Assembly: GCA_900554685.1 (NCBI GenBank)
Contig: USIG01000024.1
Coordinates: forward strand, 1 to 17,989
Source: an uncultured Cryptobacterium sp.
GTDB lineage: Bacteria > Actinomycetota > Coriobacteriia > Coriobacteriales > Eggerthellaceae
Direction of reading: 5' to 3'
Length of the DNA stretch: 17,989 bases
Part shown: in pieces, positions 1-8,587 of the stretch
Layout: every line of letters begins with the position of its first letter
How positions within the stretch are numbered: the stretch's first letter is position 1
Made by a program: the position numbers and the translations under genes
The notes under the pieces: generated by a model
Database searches by the model: none
The model's input: only the letters and a program-made list of their open reading frames with translations
Told to the model about the DNA's origin: nothing

Positions 1-435
1 GGTGACGAAGAAGTTGAGGGTTTGTCGCTTATAGATGCCGAAACGCTTCGAGCGGGAACTGGTTTTGATCGCCTGATTGACAATATTGTTTTGTCATCTC
101 CTTTAGCTAAGCTTCCCGTTGTGGGATATGAAAATCATGCGGGCAGAACGAAGCTTGGTAGAGGGATGAAGCCTTTTGGTAGGGTTATCTCTCACGTTGG
201 GCACGGAAACGATGATATATCTGGTGCGGATGGCGTATGGTATCGCAACTGTATCGGTACGTACTTGCATGGCCCGCTTTTGGGTAAAAACCCCGAAATA
301 GCCGATTATCTTATTGAGGCAGCTTTAAAACGAAGGCTTGGAAATAACGCGCCTGCGTCGCTTGCTTTATTGGATGATTCGGTGGAGCGCAATGCCAATA
401 CGTACATGGCGCAGCGCCTAGGAGTTTCCGATTAA
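1..435 (+). CDS. gatD: Lipid II isoglutaminyl synthase, glutaminase subunit GatD (3' part)
   Basis: This frame is open from the first base, so the gene starts upstream; 144 residues are visible. The segment looks like the C-terminal half of GatD, a class I-like glutamine amidotransferase that supplies ammonia to MurT for amidation of the D-Glu of the lipid II stem peptide at the cytoplasmic face. Visible family features are the YENHAGRT segment at about residue 41, GRVISHVGHGND at about 60, and the YLHGPLLGKNP block that carries the catalytic histidine. The nucleophilic cysteine would lie upstream of the window. A CobB/CobQ-like amidotransferase of another pathway is the alternative, but NHAGRT and LHGPLL favour GatD. 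A murT gene is expected just upstream. The following LCP ligase also serves the cell wall, which agrees with this role. Confidence 0.85.
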   Translation, partial: GDEEVEGLSLIDAETLRAGTGFDRLIDNIVLSSPLAKLPVVGYENHAGRTKLGRGMKPFGRVISHVGHGNDDISGADGVWYRNCIGTYLHGPLLGKNPEIADYLIEAALKRRLGNNAPASLALLDDSVERNANTYMAQRLGVSD

Positions 436-472
436 ATCAGAAAAGTATCCATTTTCCGTGCAATCTATGGTT

Positions 473-502
473 TTTACCGAATTTGTTTGCGCCTGATACA
501 AA
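473..502 (+). promoter_or_regulatory. Weak candidate promoter for the LCP gene
   Basis: A TTTACC (473-478) and a TACAAA (497-502) are separated by 18 bases. Transcription from here would start only about 13-20 bases before the ATG at 523, giving a very short leader. That would fit the lack of a clear Shine-Dalgarno sequence there. The boxes are poor matches and read-through from gatD is equally possible. Confidence 0.22.
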
Positions 503-522
503 TTATTTGCATTATTGATTTT

Positions 523-2205
523 ATGTTTGCTTCAAATAACAAACCAACAAAACGTTCCGTTCGTAACCGAAGGGGCGCAGAACGTCCACAGGCAGATCGT
601 CGACACACGTCTCGGTCTTATAGCCAGGTATCGCGCAATCAGAGCGCAAGCTCGTTTGATCGATCATCGTATGGCAGTAATTCTTCGCGTAGTTCCCGAC
701 ATAAGGCATCGGGTGCAGATGCCTACAGTGCAAGCAATTACGGGTCTTCTACGCACCGTGCGGCCAATAGATCAACGAACTTTATTCCTGCTACGCCTGC
801 AGGCGCTAATCGTCGTTATGCCCAGAATGCAAAAAGTCGCGAATTCGTTCGTCAGCAACATGAACGCAAAAAGAAAAGTAAGCGCAAGCGCATTTTGTTC
901 GTGTCGCTTGCGGTAGTTTGCGTGCTGCTTCTTGGCGGTCTTGGTGCAGCATGGGCTTATATCTCTCAGGTCGACAACAATTTGCGTGATGATCTCGATG
1001 CGGATCTTTTGAACTCCCTTGCGGTCACCGATTCTCCTTCCGATCCGTTCTATATGCTTTTGATTGGTGCGGATAAATCGGAAGCCCGAGATGCTTCAGG
1101 CGAATTTGGCGGCTCGTATCGAACCGACTCTATGATTCTTGCACGCATTGATCCTCGGGAAAAGGAAGTAACGCTTATTTCTATTCCGCGAGATACCAGA
1201 GTTGATATGGGTAGCTACGGCGAACAGAAAATCAATGCAGCCTATGCGTTTGGTGGCGCATCAATGGCAGTTGATACGGTATCGGATTTAGCGGGCGTTC
1301 CTATCAGCCATTATGCCGAAATTGACTTCGATGGCTTTAAGGCAGTAGTTGATGCCTTGGGCGGCGTTGAAGTTGATGTTCCTATGGAAATTAACGACGA
1401 CATGGCTGGAGGTCACGTTGACGCAGGTCTGCAGACGCTCAATGGCGATCAGGCACTGATTCTTTGTCGTAGTCGCCATACTTACGATGATATTGGCGAT
1501 GGCGATTCCATTCGCGCGGCAAATCAGCGCATGGTTCTTTCGGCTATCATGAAAAAAGTCATGAATTCAGACATCGCTACGATTACCAATACGGTAAGTA
1601 CGTTAGCTGAATATGTCACAACCGACTATAGCGTTACCGGTTTAGTCGGCCTTGCTCAGTCCATGATGGGTATAGATGTTGAAAACAACGTGTATACCGC
1701 CGCGGTTCCTACGGAGTCGGTATATGAAAACGACATTTGGTGGGAAGTTCTTAATGAATCTGAGTGGCAAAAGATGATGGATCGCGTTAAGCAGGGCTTG
1801 TCTCCTACGGAAGAGACTCAAATTGATGAAGCTACCGGTGCCACTATGTCTTCGGCTGGTGGCGGCGGTTCGGGAAATACCGATAGTTCTACCAGTTCAA
1901 GTTCTTCTTCGGGCAACGCATCACTTTCGGGTGTTCATGTATCGGTGAAGAATGGCAGCGGTATAGCGGGATGCGCTAATGAAGCTGCGGCGAAGTTAAC
2001 CCCTGATGGTGCTATCGTGGAAACTGGCAATGCGGATGATTTTAATTATTCGAAGACCATTGTGGTTTATGACGATTCTTCCAAGAGCGAGCAGGCGCAA
2101 AAGATTGCAGACTTGCTGGGAGTAGGCCAGGTTAAACACAACGATGGTACCTATTCCTTCTCGGGTGACTTCTTAGTAGTAGTTGGTGCAGACTGGTCTT
2201 CATAA
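523..2205 (+). CDS. LytR-CpsA-Psr (LCP) family cell-wall polymer ligase with LytR_C domain
   Basis: The 560-residue product is a predicted LCP phosphotransferase, a family that joins undecaprenyl-linked polymers (teichoic-acid-like or capsular) to peptidoglycan outside the membrane. It begins with a cytoplasmic tail of about 120 residues rich in Ser and Arg, then a basic patch and one membrane segment (about 124-147). The LCP domain (about 173-350) has LLIGADKS, RTDSMILARID, SIPRDTRVD, KINAAYAFGG and the DSIRAANQR end motif. A Gly/Ser linker leads to a C-terminal LytR_C domain (about 470-560) with VSVKNGSGIAG. I chose the ATG at 523. A TTG at 487 would add 12 residues, and neither start has a clear ribosome site. 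It lies 87 bases after gatD. A second LCP gene at 14332 shares the KINAAYAFGG and SHYAEI motifs but lacks LytR_C, so the two are paralogues. The polymer handled is not evident. Confidence 0.92.
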   Translation: MFASNNKPTKRSVRNRRGAERPQADRRHTSRSYSQVSRNQSASSFDRSSYGSNSSRSSRHKASGADAYSASNYGSSTHRAANRSTNFIPATPAGANRRYAQNAKSREFVRQQHERKKKSKRKRILFVSLAVVCVLLLGGLGAAWAYISQVDNNLRDDLDADLLNSLAVTDSPSDPFYMLLIGADKSEARDASGEFGGSYRTDSMILARIDPREKEVTLISIPRDTRVDMGSYGEQKINAAYAFGGASMAVDTVSDLAGVPISHYAEIDFDGFKAVVDALGGVEVDVPMEINDDMAGGHVDAGLQTLNGDQALILCRSRHTYDDIGDGDSIRAANQRMVLSAIMKKVMNSDIATITNTVSTLAEYVTTDYSVTGLVGLAQSMMGIDVENNVYTAAVPTESVYENDIWWEVLNESEWQKMMDRVKQGLSPTEETQIDEATGATMSSAGGGGSGNTDSSTSSSSSSGNASLSGVHVSVKNGSGIAGCANEAAAKLTPDGAIVETGNADDFNYSKTIVVYDDSSKSEQAQKIADLLGVGQVKHNDGTYSFSGDFLVVVGADWSS

Positions 2206-2250
2206 GTAGAACTCGCGCAAAGCAAGGCTAAACAGTAAAGAACTCTAAAA

Positions 2251-2281
2251 GGGCAGCGAAGAAGTAAGTTCTGAGCTGCCC
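2251..2281 (-). terminator. Rho-independent terminator of rlmH
   Basis: GGGCAGC (2251-2257) pairs with GCTGCCC (2275-2281). Inside, AGAA/TTCT pairs again after a two-base GA/GA mismatch. Read on the minus strand, the hairpin directly follows the rlmH stop codon and is followed by TTTTAGAGTT. On the plus strand the following bases are not T-rich, so it serves rlmH better than the LCP gene, although it may act in both directions. Confidence 0.7.
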
Positions 2282-2725
2282 TTACTTATGATAGGGCTCT
2301 CCGCGCGAAATTTTAAAGGCTCTATAGAGCTGTTCAAGCAACACAACACGCGCCAAATTGTGCGGTAAGGTAATAGGCCCAAAGCTGATTCGTTCGGTGG
2401 CGCGCTGTTTCACCTCGGTGGTTACACCATCGCTTCCCCCAATAATAAAGGCAATTTGTGAGTTTCCGGTAAGGGCATACTTATCCAGTTTTTCTGCCAG
2501 TGCTTCGCTTGAGGTTTCTTTTCCCTTGATGTCTAAAAGCAGAAGGGGAGTATGTTCGGGAAGATGCGCCAAAATAAGCTCGGCTTCCCGCTGTGCATTT
2601 GAATCGGGAAATTCCCTTATGGTTGTCTTTGAGTAGGCTCCTAGACGTTTAAGGTATTCTGCGCAGGCATCCTTCCAGAATGATTCCTTCAGTTTGCCAA
2701 CGGCAAAAATCGTTATAGACAGCAT
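2282..2725 (-). CDS. rlmH: 23S rRNA (pseudouridine1915-N3)-methyltransferase RlmH
   Basis: The 147-residue product is RlmH, a SPOUT-class methyltransferase that uses S-adenosylmethionine to methylate pseudouridine 1915 in helix 69 of 23S rRNA on assembled ribosomes. The sequence shows LLLLDIKGKE at 61-70, the knot's SAM-binding loop FIIGGSDG at 93-100, the LPHNLARVVLLEQLYRA block at 120-136, and the terminal family signature GEPYHK. The length is close to the usual 155-160. An AAGGAGT ribosome site lies just before the ATG. The gene is on the opposite strand from its neighbours, has its own terminator at the 3' end, and stands divergent to the MMPL gene, so it is probably a single-gene unit. 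Confidence 0.96.
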   Translation of the reverse strand: MLSITIFAVGKLKESFWKDACAEYLKRLGAYSKTTIREFPDSNAQREAELILAHLPEHTPLLLLDIKGKETSSEALAEKLDKYALTGNSQIAFIIGGSDGVTTEVKQRATERISFGPITLPHNLARVVLLEQLYRAFKISRGEPYHK

Positions 2726-2917
2726 GAATACTCCTTTACAATAAGGATTATTAAACGCAAACGTTTTGTTTGAGGATTATGTTTTCAAATGTGGGTGTGA
2801 GAGCGTTAGGAAATGGGGCGAAAGTGCCGTTTCCCTATCGCAGCTAAACCCGTATGGCAATCATACTGATTCGAGCCATGCTTGCAAAACAAATGATGTG
2901 ATGATGGGGATCGCAAC
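2726..2917. promoter_or_regulatory. Divergent rlmH/MMPL intergenic region with palindrome and leader hairpin
   Basis: This 192-bp gap separates two divergent genes and should carry both promoters, though I found no convincing -35/-10 pair. It holds CAAAC-GTTTT-GTTTG at 2758-2772, a palindrome with 5-base arms that could be an operator. At 2809-2834 GGAAATGG pairs with CCGTTTCC through 8 base pairs including one U-G pair; no T-run follows, so it would be a leader structure rather than a terminator. The MMPL ribosome site near 2903-2910 is weak (GATGGGG). Confidence 0.4.
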
Positions 2918-5182
2918 ATGCATGCTTTTGCGGATAACTTATTTAGAGGAGCGCTTAATCACCGTCGAGTGGTGATAGTTTTTGCTGCTCTTTTGTTTGT
3001 GGTCTCGGCACTCTGTATTCCCAATGTAAAAATTAACTACCAGTTTTCCGACTATCTTCCTGAAAGTTCGGAATCTACGGTTTCTCTTCGCGTGATGGAG
3101 GAAGCATTCAATGCTCCCACTCCTAATTCAAACCTCATGGTCGAAGGTCTTTCGTTGTCTCAGGCAAGTGATTTAGCGGGCGAGCTTGCGGCGATCAAGG
3201 GCGTAGAAGAGGTTATGTGGCTCGGTTCTGTTTGTGATATTTCAGAACCGCTTGAAATGTATGACTCGGATGTTGTGGCCTCATATAAAAAGGGAGATAC
3301 CTACCTTTATCAGATAGCTCTCGATACTTCGCAGGCTACACAGACTATGGATGTCATTCGCCAAGCGGCTGCTTCAATGGGGGCAACCAATGTTGCGATG
3401 GCGGGAGATGCTATCAATTCCGCTGTTGCGCAAGGGTCTTCAGACTTTGAAATTCAGCTTATTTTGGTGATGGCTGTCATTGTTATTTTGGGTTTGCTTT
3501 TACTTACCAGCGAAGCCTGGTTTGAGCCAGTACTGTTTTTGTCGGTTATCGGCATCTCGATCGTGTACAACCTGGGCACGAATATCATATTCGGCGAAAT
3601 TTCTTTTATCACTCAAATGTGCGCTGCCGTATTACAGCTGGCGGTTTCGATGGACTACGGTATCGTTATGCTTCATGCGTTCCGTGGCTTCAGGGCACAA
3701 GGTATGACTTCTTACGATGCGGCTGTTTCTGCCATGCATAAAGCAGCGGCGGTCATTGCTTCATCTGCAGCAACAACGTTTTTCGGGTTCCTGTCTTTAT
3801 GCGTTATGGCCTTTCTTATTGGCGCTGATATGGGCGTGGTTTTGGCGAAGGGTATCGTATTCAGTTTCCTGTGTGTTTTGTTCTTGCTGCCTATCTTGGT
3901 ACTTTCGAGCGAAAAGCTTCTCAATAAAACAGCGCACAAAAAGTTTTTACCCTCCTTTGATACCTTTGCGGTGTGGTGCATGCGTCTAGCGGTTCCCTTC
4001 ACGATTATTATTGCGCTGGTTACGGTGCCGGCGTATTTGGGGCAAAAGCAGCCTAATTTTGTTTATGGGGCAAGTGGCTTTGTCGAACCAGGAACTGAAC
4101 TCTACGAAGAAACCAATGCGATAAACAACACGTTTGGTGCTCATGAGCAATGGGTGATGCTTGTTCCTGAAGGCGACTGGGGTCGTGAGCTTTCGATGGT
4201 TAAGCGCATTGAGGGCCTCGATAACGTTACGGCGGTTACGTCGTATGTGACGGCAGTATCAGCAAATATACCCAGTGAAATGGTTCCTGCCGATGAATTG
4301 TCTCAGCTTGTTTCGGGTGGCTATTCGCGCATCGTTATTTCAACTTCAGTTGAAGGGGAAAGCGACGAAGCATTCGCTCTCGTGCAGGCTTTGCGTGATG
4401 TTGGGGATGAGTATTATCCCGAGGAAAATTACCTGGTAGGCTCGGCGGTTACTTCCTATGATATGTCGCTTATCGTAAACGATGATTCGACCCGCATTTT
4501 TATCGCTTCAGTGGCAGCTATTGGCTTGGTTCTTCTTTTGATGTTCCGTAGCCTCAGCATTCCGCTTATGCTGCTTTTAACTATTGAGATTTCCATTTGG
4601 ATCAACTTGGCCATTCCGTACTTCACGGGAGAGAGCATCCAATATATTGGGTATCTCATCATCAGTGCCATCATGCTCGGTGCGACTGTTGATTACACCA
4701 TCATCCTGTCGCGTGCTTATCTGGACAGACGCAGTGAGATGGAAAAGCGTCCTGCTATGTTGTCGGCTATTTCGTATTCGGCGATTACTATCCTGACGTC
4801 CGCAACTATCCTTACGGTATGTGGTGCGTTTATTGGGATTATTTCAAGTAATGGTGTTATTGCAGGTCTGGGAACTCTTATCGGTCGCGGTGCTTTTATT
4901 GCGGCTCTCAATACATTTTTGCTGCTTCCGGTACTCTTTATGCTGTTGGATAAAGTGGTGGAGAAAACGACCTGGAAAGCACATTTTTATCACGGCGGTG
5001 CAAAATCATCAGATGCCTTTAGTGCGTTAACTTCTTCTGCATCCTCCTTTGAGGCGAGTGCCTCAGGCTCGTCGCACAAAACGCTGCACGAAACGTCGCA
5101 CAAACTTTTGAATGAATCTTCTAGAACCACTTCGGCTCAAACCTATACGAACTCGACCTATGACCGTACGAAAGAGGAGTAG
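2918..5182 (+). CDS. MMPL/RND-family membrane exporter
   Basis: The 754-residue integral membrane protein has two repeated halves. Each has one leading membrane segment (about 19-36 and 356-374), an outer loop of about 140 residues, and a block of five segments (about 180-330 and 525-695). That gives the 12-segment RND/MMPL layout. An Asp-Tyr pair lies in the fourth segment of each half: MDYGIVML with Asp246-Tyr247 and VDYTIILS with Asp592-Tyr593. These match the proton-relay pairs of MmpL3-type transporters, so proton-driven export of a lipid or other hydrophobic compound is likely, but the substrate cannot be read from sequence. The last 55 or so residues are a Ser/Thr-rich cytoplasmic tail. 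The stop is 5 bases before the next start codon, so the heptad-repeat protein is translated from the same message and is a probable partner. Confidence 0.9.
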   Translation: MHAFADNLFRGALNHRRVVIVFAALLFVVSALCIPNVKINYQFSDYLPESSESTVSLRVMEEAFNAPTPNSNLMVEGLSLSQASDLAGELAAIKGVEEVMWLGSVCDISEPLEMYDSDVVASYKKGDTYLYQIALDTSQATQTMDVIRQAAASMGATNVAMAGDAINSAVAQGSSDFEIQLILVMAVIVILGLLLLTSEAWFEPVLFLSVIGISIVYNLGTNIIFGEISFITQMCAAVLQLAVSMDYGIVMLHAFRGFRAQGMTSYDAAVSAMHKAAAVIASSAATTFFGFLSLCVMAFLIGADMGVVLAKGIVFSFLCVLFLLPILVLSSEKLLNKTAHKKFLPSFDTFAVWCMRLAVPFTIIIALVTVPAYLGQKQPNFVYGASGFVEPGTELYEETNAINNTFGAHEQWVMLVPEGDWGRELSMVKRIEGLDNVTAVTSYVTAVSANIPSEMVPADELSQLVSGGYSRIVISTSVEGESDEAFALVQALRDVGDEYYPEENYLVGSAVTSYDMSLIVNDDSTRIFIASVAAIGLVLLLMFRSLSIPLMLLLTIEISIWINLAIPYFTGESIQYIGYLIISAIMLGATVDYTIILSRAYLDRRSEMEKRPAMLSAISYSAITILTSATILTVCGAFIGIISSNGVIAGLGTLIGRGAFIAALNTFLLLPVLFMLLDKVVEKTTWKAHFYHGGAKSSDAFSALTSSASSFEASASGSSHKTLHETSHKLLNESSRTTSAQTYTNSTYDRTKEE

Positions 5183-5187
5183 AGACC

Positions 5188-6942
5188 ATGCACTACTCAA
5201 GCTCATATCAGACAAGGCACTCTTCGAGTGAGAAGTCTCATGAAAAGGTTGGCAAAAAGCATCGCGATACCTCCGCGAAAACGCGTCTGCGCCTGAAAGG
5301 CCGTGCGCTCGTGATTGCGCTTGCTCTTGTTGTGTTTGCCCTGCCGATTACTGCTGGTCCTGTTGTGCTGAATGCGCAGGAATCGGCGCAAGAAAACGAT
5401 GTTATTCAAGGACAGGCAAGCGGAGCCTTAACGGTTGCCGATGTGGTGGGCAGTGCGGAAAAGAAAGAGGTAGTGTATGCCGCGCTTGATAATGCGGGGA
5501 TGGATAAGAGTACCTATGTAGTGAATGTTTTTGAGGGAAACGAACAAAAGAGCATTCAAGATTTCGGCAACTACGATCAGGTAACTAATCTTACGGACAC
5601 CTCGCAGATTACGCAGCTTTCCGACTCGGTGGTATTTACCATGCCGCAAGGTGAATTTTCCTACCAGGGCAGTTTGCCTAACGCCCAGCTTCCTTGGAAC
5701 ATTTCAGTAAAGTATTTCCTCGATGGACAGGAAATAGCGCCTAATGATCTGGCGGGGAAAAGTGGGCATTTAGAGTTGACGATAGCAACAACGCAAAACA
5801 CTTCCGTTGATCCTCGGTATTTTGAAAACTATTTGATGCAGATAACCTGCACTTTGCCCATGGAGCAAGCTTTTGAAGTTAAGACAGATCAGGGCTCCCT
5901 TGCGCTTTCGGGTTCGGATGTAACGGCAAGCTTTATGGTTATGCCTGGCAAGGAAGGCAATGTTTCTTTAACTGCTGAAGTCAGTGATTTCGAGATGGAT
6001 GGTATAAGCTTTGCTGCAATTCCTTTCTCGATGGCGCTTGATTTTCCCAATACCGATAGCCTTATAGCGCAGTTTGATGGACTCATTGAGGGAACAGAGC
6101 AAGTTCATGAAGGAGCACAAAGTCTTGCAAGTGGTGCCGATAAGGTAGATGCAGCAACTAAGCAGGCTGCAGCTGGCGCCGCAAAGCTTGCGACGGGCAC
6201 TGCGCAGATGACGCAAGGATTGCGTGCCTATCAACAGGGCTTGCGCGATAGCGCAGAACAGGCAGCTACTTCAACTTCGTCAGAAGATATAGAGGCTGCT
6301 TATGCTCAGTACGAGACCGCATTAGGGGCTTATGCGGCTGCCTATGCTCGGGAATACGAAAAGATTCTTGCTGAACATGAAGATGAAGGGGGAATTACCG
6401 ATGAGGATGCTTTAGCGCAGGCGGCTTCAGCCTTGCGAGGAACATCTTATGAGACGGCGGTGACAGATGCGCTTAAAAACCTCACAACGCTGACTTCTAC
6501 CCAAATTGCTTCTCAGGGTGCAGCTCAGGCGCTTGAGAGCGCTGCCGATGGGTTGGGATCAACAAGCGATACTTCCTCACTTCTTGGAGCAAGTGCTTCT
6601 CTTGATGCAGGAACGCAAGAACTTGCAAAAGGACTTGATCAGCTGGCAGGCGGAACGGGAGATCTTGCTCTTGGTGTAAGTGATTTCGCTCAGGGTACTC
6701 AAAGTCTTGCGCAACAGACTCAAGGAATCCCTGATGCGGTGCAGGCTGAAATAGACAATCTTATGTCTACGTACGACAAATCTGATTTCGAGCCTGCAAG
6801 TTTTACCAGCTCGAAAAATACGAATGTTACACTGGTGCAATTCGTTATGATGACCGATCCTTTAAAGGTTGATGAGCCAGAAGTTGTTGAAGAACCAGAG
6901 CAGGAAGAAACGTTGCTTGATCGATTTCTTGCCCTGTTTTAG
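5188..6942 (+). CDS. Secreted or anchored xxxLxxG heptad-repeat protein, partner of the MMPL exporter
   Basis: The 584-residue product has a basic N-terminus, a hydrophobic segment at about 39-60 and a possible signal-peptidase site after LNA (about 63), so it is exported or anchored. Residues 80-290 look like a beta-rich extracellular domain that I cannot assign. Residues 297-352 and 472-511 carry heptads of the form xxxLxxG (for example LASG, LATG, LAKG, LALG), as in YhgE/Pip-like envelope proteins. Between them is an Ala/Glu-rich, probably helical stretch. Unlike YhgE, no multi-helix C-terminal membrane domain follows; the protein ends with an acidic stretch and LLDRFLALF. The ribosome site AGAGGAG precedes the ATG and the gap to the exporter gene is 5 bases. 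A periplasmic-adaptor-like or substrate-handling role for the exporter is inference from this pairing only. Confidence 0.75.
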   Translation: MHYSSSYQTRHSSSEKSHEKVGKKHRDTSAKTRLRLKGRALVIALALVVFALPITAGPVVLNAQESAQENDVIQGQASGALTVADVVGSAEKKEVVYAALDNAGMDKSTYVVNVFEGNEQKSIQDFGNYDQVTNLTDTSQITQLSDSVVFTMPQGEFSYQGSLPNAQLPWNISVKYFLDGQEIAPNDLAGKSGHLELTIATTQNTSVDPRYFENYLMQITCTLPMEQAFEVKTDQGSLALSGSDVTASFMVMPGKEGNVSLTAEVSDFEMDGISFAAIPFSMALDFPNTDSLIAQFDGLIEGTEQVHEGAQSLASGADKVDAATKQAAAGAAKLATGTAQMTQGLRAYQQGLRDSAEQAATSTSSEDIEAAYAQYETALGAYAAAYAREYEKILAEHEDEGGITDEDALAQAASALRGTSYETAVTDALKNLTTLTSTQIASQGAAQALESAADGLGSTSDTSSLLGASASLDAGTQELAKGLDQLAGGTGDLALGVSDFAQGTQSLAQQTQGIPDAVQAEIDNLMSTYDKSDFEPASFTSSKNTNVTLVQFVMMTDPLKVDEPEVVEEPEQEETLLDRFLALF

Positions 6943-6972
6943 CAATGAGCTAACCAAAGATATTCTTGTGGG

Positions 6973-7000
6973 TTCATAAATTCTCAAGGGACGGTATGAT
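6973..7000 (+). promoter_or_regulatory. Candidate lysA promoter
   Basis: A good -10 box TATGAT lies at 6995-7000, with TTCATA at 6973-6978 as a partial -35 box at 16-base spacing. Transcription would start near 7007, about 68 bases before lysA. No terminator was seen after the upstream heptad-protein gene, so read-through is also possible. Confidence 0.42.
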
Positions 7001-7018
7001 TAACGGGAACCAGAGAAA

Positions 7019-7038
7019 GTGATTGGGCTTCCAATCGC
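7019..7038 (+). other. Short hairpin in the lysA leader
   Basis: GTGATTGG and CCAATCGC pair through 8 base pairs (one U-G) around a GCTT tetraloop. It would lie just inside the lysA 5' leader. There is no T-run, and the leader is too short for a lysine riboswitch, so a role in message stability is the most that can be suggested. Confidence 0.4.
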
Positions 7039-7074
7039 GTATATAACAGTCCCCGGATAACAAGGAATGAATAT

Positions 7075-8433
7075 ATGTCTCTTCCCGCATCTAACATCAA
7101 CAAGCAAGCTGACAATCGAACCACTATGGAATTGGGCGCCTGTTTGCCCATGACCGCAGAAGTAAAGGACGATCACCTGTTTATTGGTGGCGTCGACATG
7201 GTTGAGCTTGCTCATGAATACGGCACCGCGCTGTATGTCTATGATGAGGCCGATCTTATCAATCGTATGGACACCTATCGTGATGCTTTTAGAACTCGCT
7301 ATCCCAATTCAGATATTGCCTATGCAAGCAAGGCTTTCCTTAATAAGGCTGTTTGTCGCCTCGCAGATCAGCACGGGATGTGCCTGGATGTTTCTGGTGG
7401 CGGAGAATTGGCGGTTGCACGCGCGGTGAATTTCCCGATGGATCGTGTAATCGTTCACGGCAACAATAAAACCCCTCAGGAATTGCGTGAAGCTATTGAG
7501 GCGGGAGTAGGTCGTATCGTCGTAGACTCGCGAATCGAACTTTCTCGCGTGTCGGCAATCGCACAGGAAATGGGAGTAACGCAAGATATTTATATGCGTA
7601 TTACTCCTGGTGTTGAAGCTGATACTCACGAATACATCCGCACTGGTTGCGAGGATTCAAAGTTTGGTTTCACCATGCGTGAAGACTTTGCTTTTACGTG
7701 CGTTCGTGATGCACTCGACGCTCCTAATGTTCGTCTCGCTGGCTTTCATATGCACATCGGTTCTCAAATTTTCGCTCTGCATTCTTTCGGTGAGGCAATA
7801 GATGTCATTGTTGAATTTGCTCATCGCGTTAAAGAAACCTATGGCTACGAAGTAGACGAAATCGATGTAGGTGGTGGTTTGGGTATTGCCTATACCGCAG
7901 AAGACAAACCTTCCTCTATTGAGGATTTCGCGGAAATTACCACCTCAGAAATGATTAAGGCATGCAAAAAATATGGCCTCAAAGAACCCCGATTGGTATG
8001 TGAGCCAGGTCGTTCGTTGGTGGCAACGCCAGGTGTGACGCTTTATACCGTAGGTATTTTGAAGACATTGCCTGGTATTCGTAAGTACGTTGCTATTGAT
8101 GGTGGCATGTCCGACAACATTCGCACGGCGCTCTATCATGCAGAATATGAGCCTGTTATCGCGAACAAGGCAGGTCAGCCACGCACTGAAATTGTTACGC
8201 TTTGCGGTAAGCATTGCGAAAGCGGCGATGCGGTGGCGCTCGATGCTTCCATTCAACATCCTGATCTTGGCGATATTGTATGCGTGTTTGGTACGGGTGC
8301 GTACTGCCATTCGATGTCGAGCAACTACAACGGCCAGCCTCGTCCGGGCATTGTGTTTGTGAAGGATGGCGTTGCTCGCCTTGTGACGCGTCGTGAAACG
8401 TACGATGATCTTATGGCATGCGATATTGATTAA
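7075..8433 (+). CDS. lysA: Diaminopimelate decarboxylase
   Basis: The 452-residue protein is a fold-type III PLP enzyme that decarboxylates meso-diaminopimelate to L-lysine, the last step of lysine synthesis. The PLP lysine is Lys86 in YASKAF. HMHIGSQI (225-232), the phosphate-binding GGGLG (267-271), EPGR (310-313), CESGD (381-385, with the active-site Cys contributed across the dimer) and GAYCHSMSSNYN (408-419) are all present and in order. The ATG at 7075 follows an AAGGA site. It adds about 25 residues before the conserved region, and the Met at residue 18 is a possible later start. The gene begins a run of aspartate-family genes (lysA, hom, metA, metY). Confidence 0.97.
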   Translation: MSLPASNINKQADNRTTMELGACLPMTAEVKDDHLFIGGVDMVELAHEYGTALYVYDEADLINRMDTYRDAFRTRYPNSDIAYASKAFLNKAVCRLADQHGMCLDVSGGGELAVARAVNFPMDRVIVHGNNKTPQELREAIEAGVGRIVVDSRIELSRVSAIAQEMGVTQDIYMRITPGVEADTHEYIRTGCEDSKFGFTMREDFAFTCVRDALDAPNVRLAGFHMHIGSQIFALHSFGEAIDVIVEFAHRVKETYGYEVDEIDVGGGLGIAYTAEDKPSSIEDFAEITTSEMIKACKKYGLKEPRLVCEPGRSLVATPGVTLYTVGILKTLPGIRKYVAIDGGMSDNIRTALYHAEYEPVIANKAGQPRTEIVTLCGKHCESGDAVALDASIQHPDLGDIVCVFGTGAYCHSMSSNYNGQPRPGIVFVKDGVARLVTRRETYDDLMACDID

Positions 8434-8460
8434 TTTCGCAAACCTCAGGAAGGCACTCTT

Positions 8461-8535
8461 ATGATCGTAAGATTAAAAAAGATCACTATACGCAAAGAAG
8501 TTGTACTGCCGTACAAGATGATAAGGGTTGCCTGA
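8461..8535 (+). CDS. Possible 24-residue basic peptide after lysA
   Basis: An ATG preceded by AGGAAGG at 8-base spacing opens a 24-codon frame ending in TGA. The peptide is strongly basic (six Lys/Arg in the first twelve residues) and I recognise no family. It starts 27 bases after the lysA stop and ends 14 bases before a strong hairpin, so it could be a leader peptide for hom or a chance frame. It has no run of Thr or Met codons such as a classical attenuator leader peptide would show. Confidence 0.28.
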   Translation: MIVRLKKITIRKEVVLPYKMIRVA

Positions 8536-8548
8536 TACCGTGAACTTT

Positions 8549-8587
8549 GTTGCGCTCTCTGATGCCAGAACGGATAGAGGGCGCAAC
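8549..8587 (+). terminator. Strong hairpin between lysA and hom
   Basis: GTTGCGCTCTCT (8549-8560) pairs with AGAGGGCGCAAC (8576-8587) through 12 base pairs with one G-U, closing a 15-base loop. Only TTGTAT follows, so it is a weak intrinsic terminator at best. It may end lysA transcription, protect its 3' end or attenuate hom. Confidence 0.5.

Noticed and set aside
2766..2975. 69-codon plus-strand frame before the MMPL gene
   Set aside because: It overlaps the start of the exporter in another frame, has no ribosome site, and covers the region where promoter and leader are expected.
7001..7074. Lysine riboswitch before lysA
   Set aside because: The leader is only about 70 bases, far shorter than the roughly 170-base lysine riboswitch, and contains one small hairpin only.
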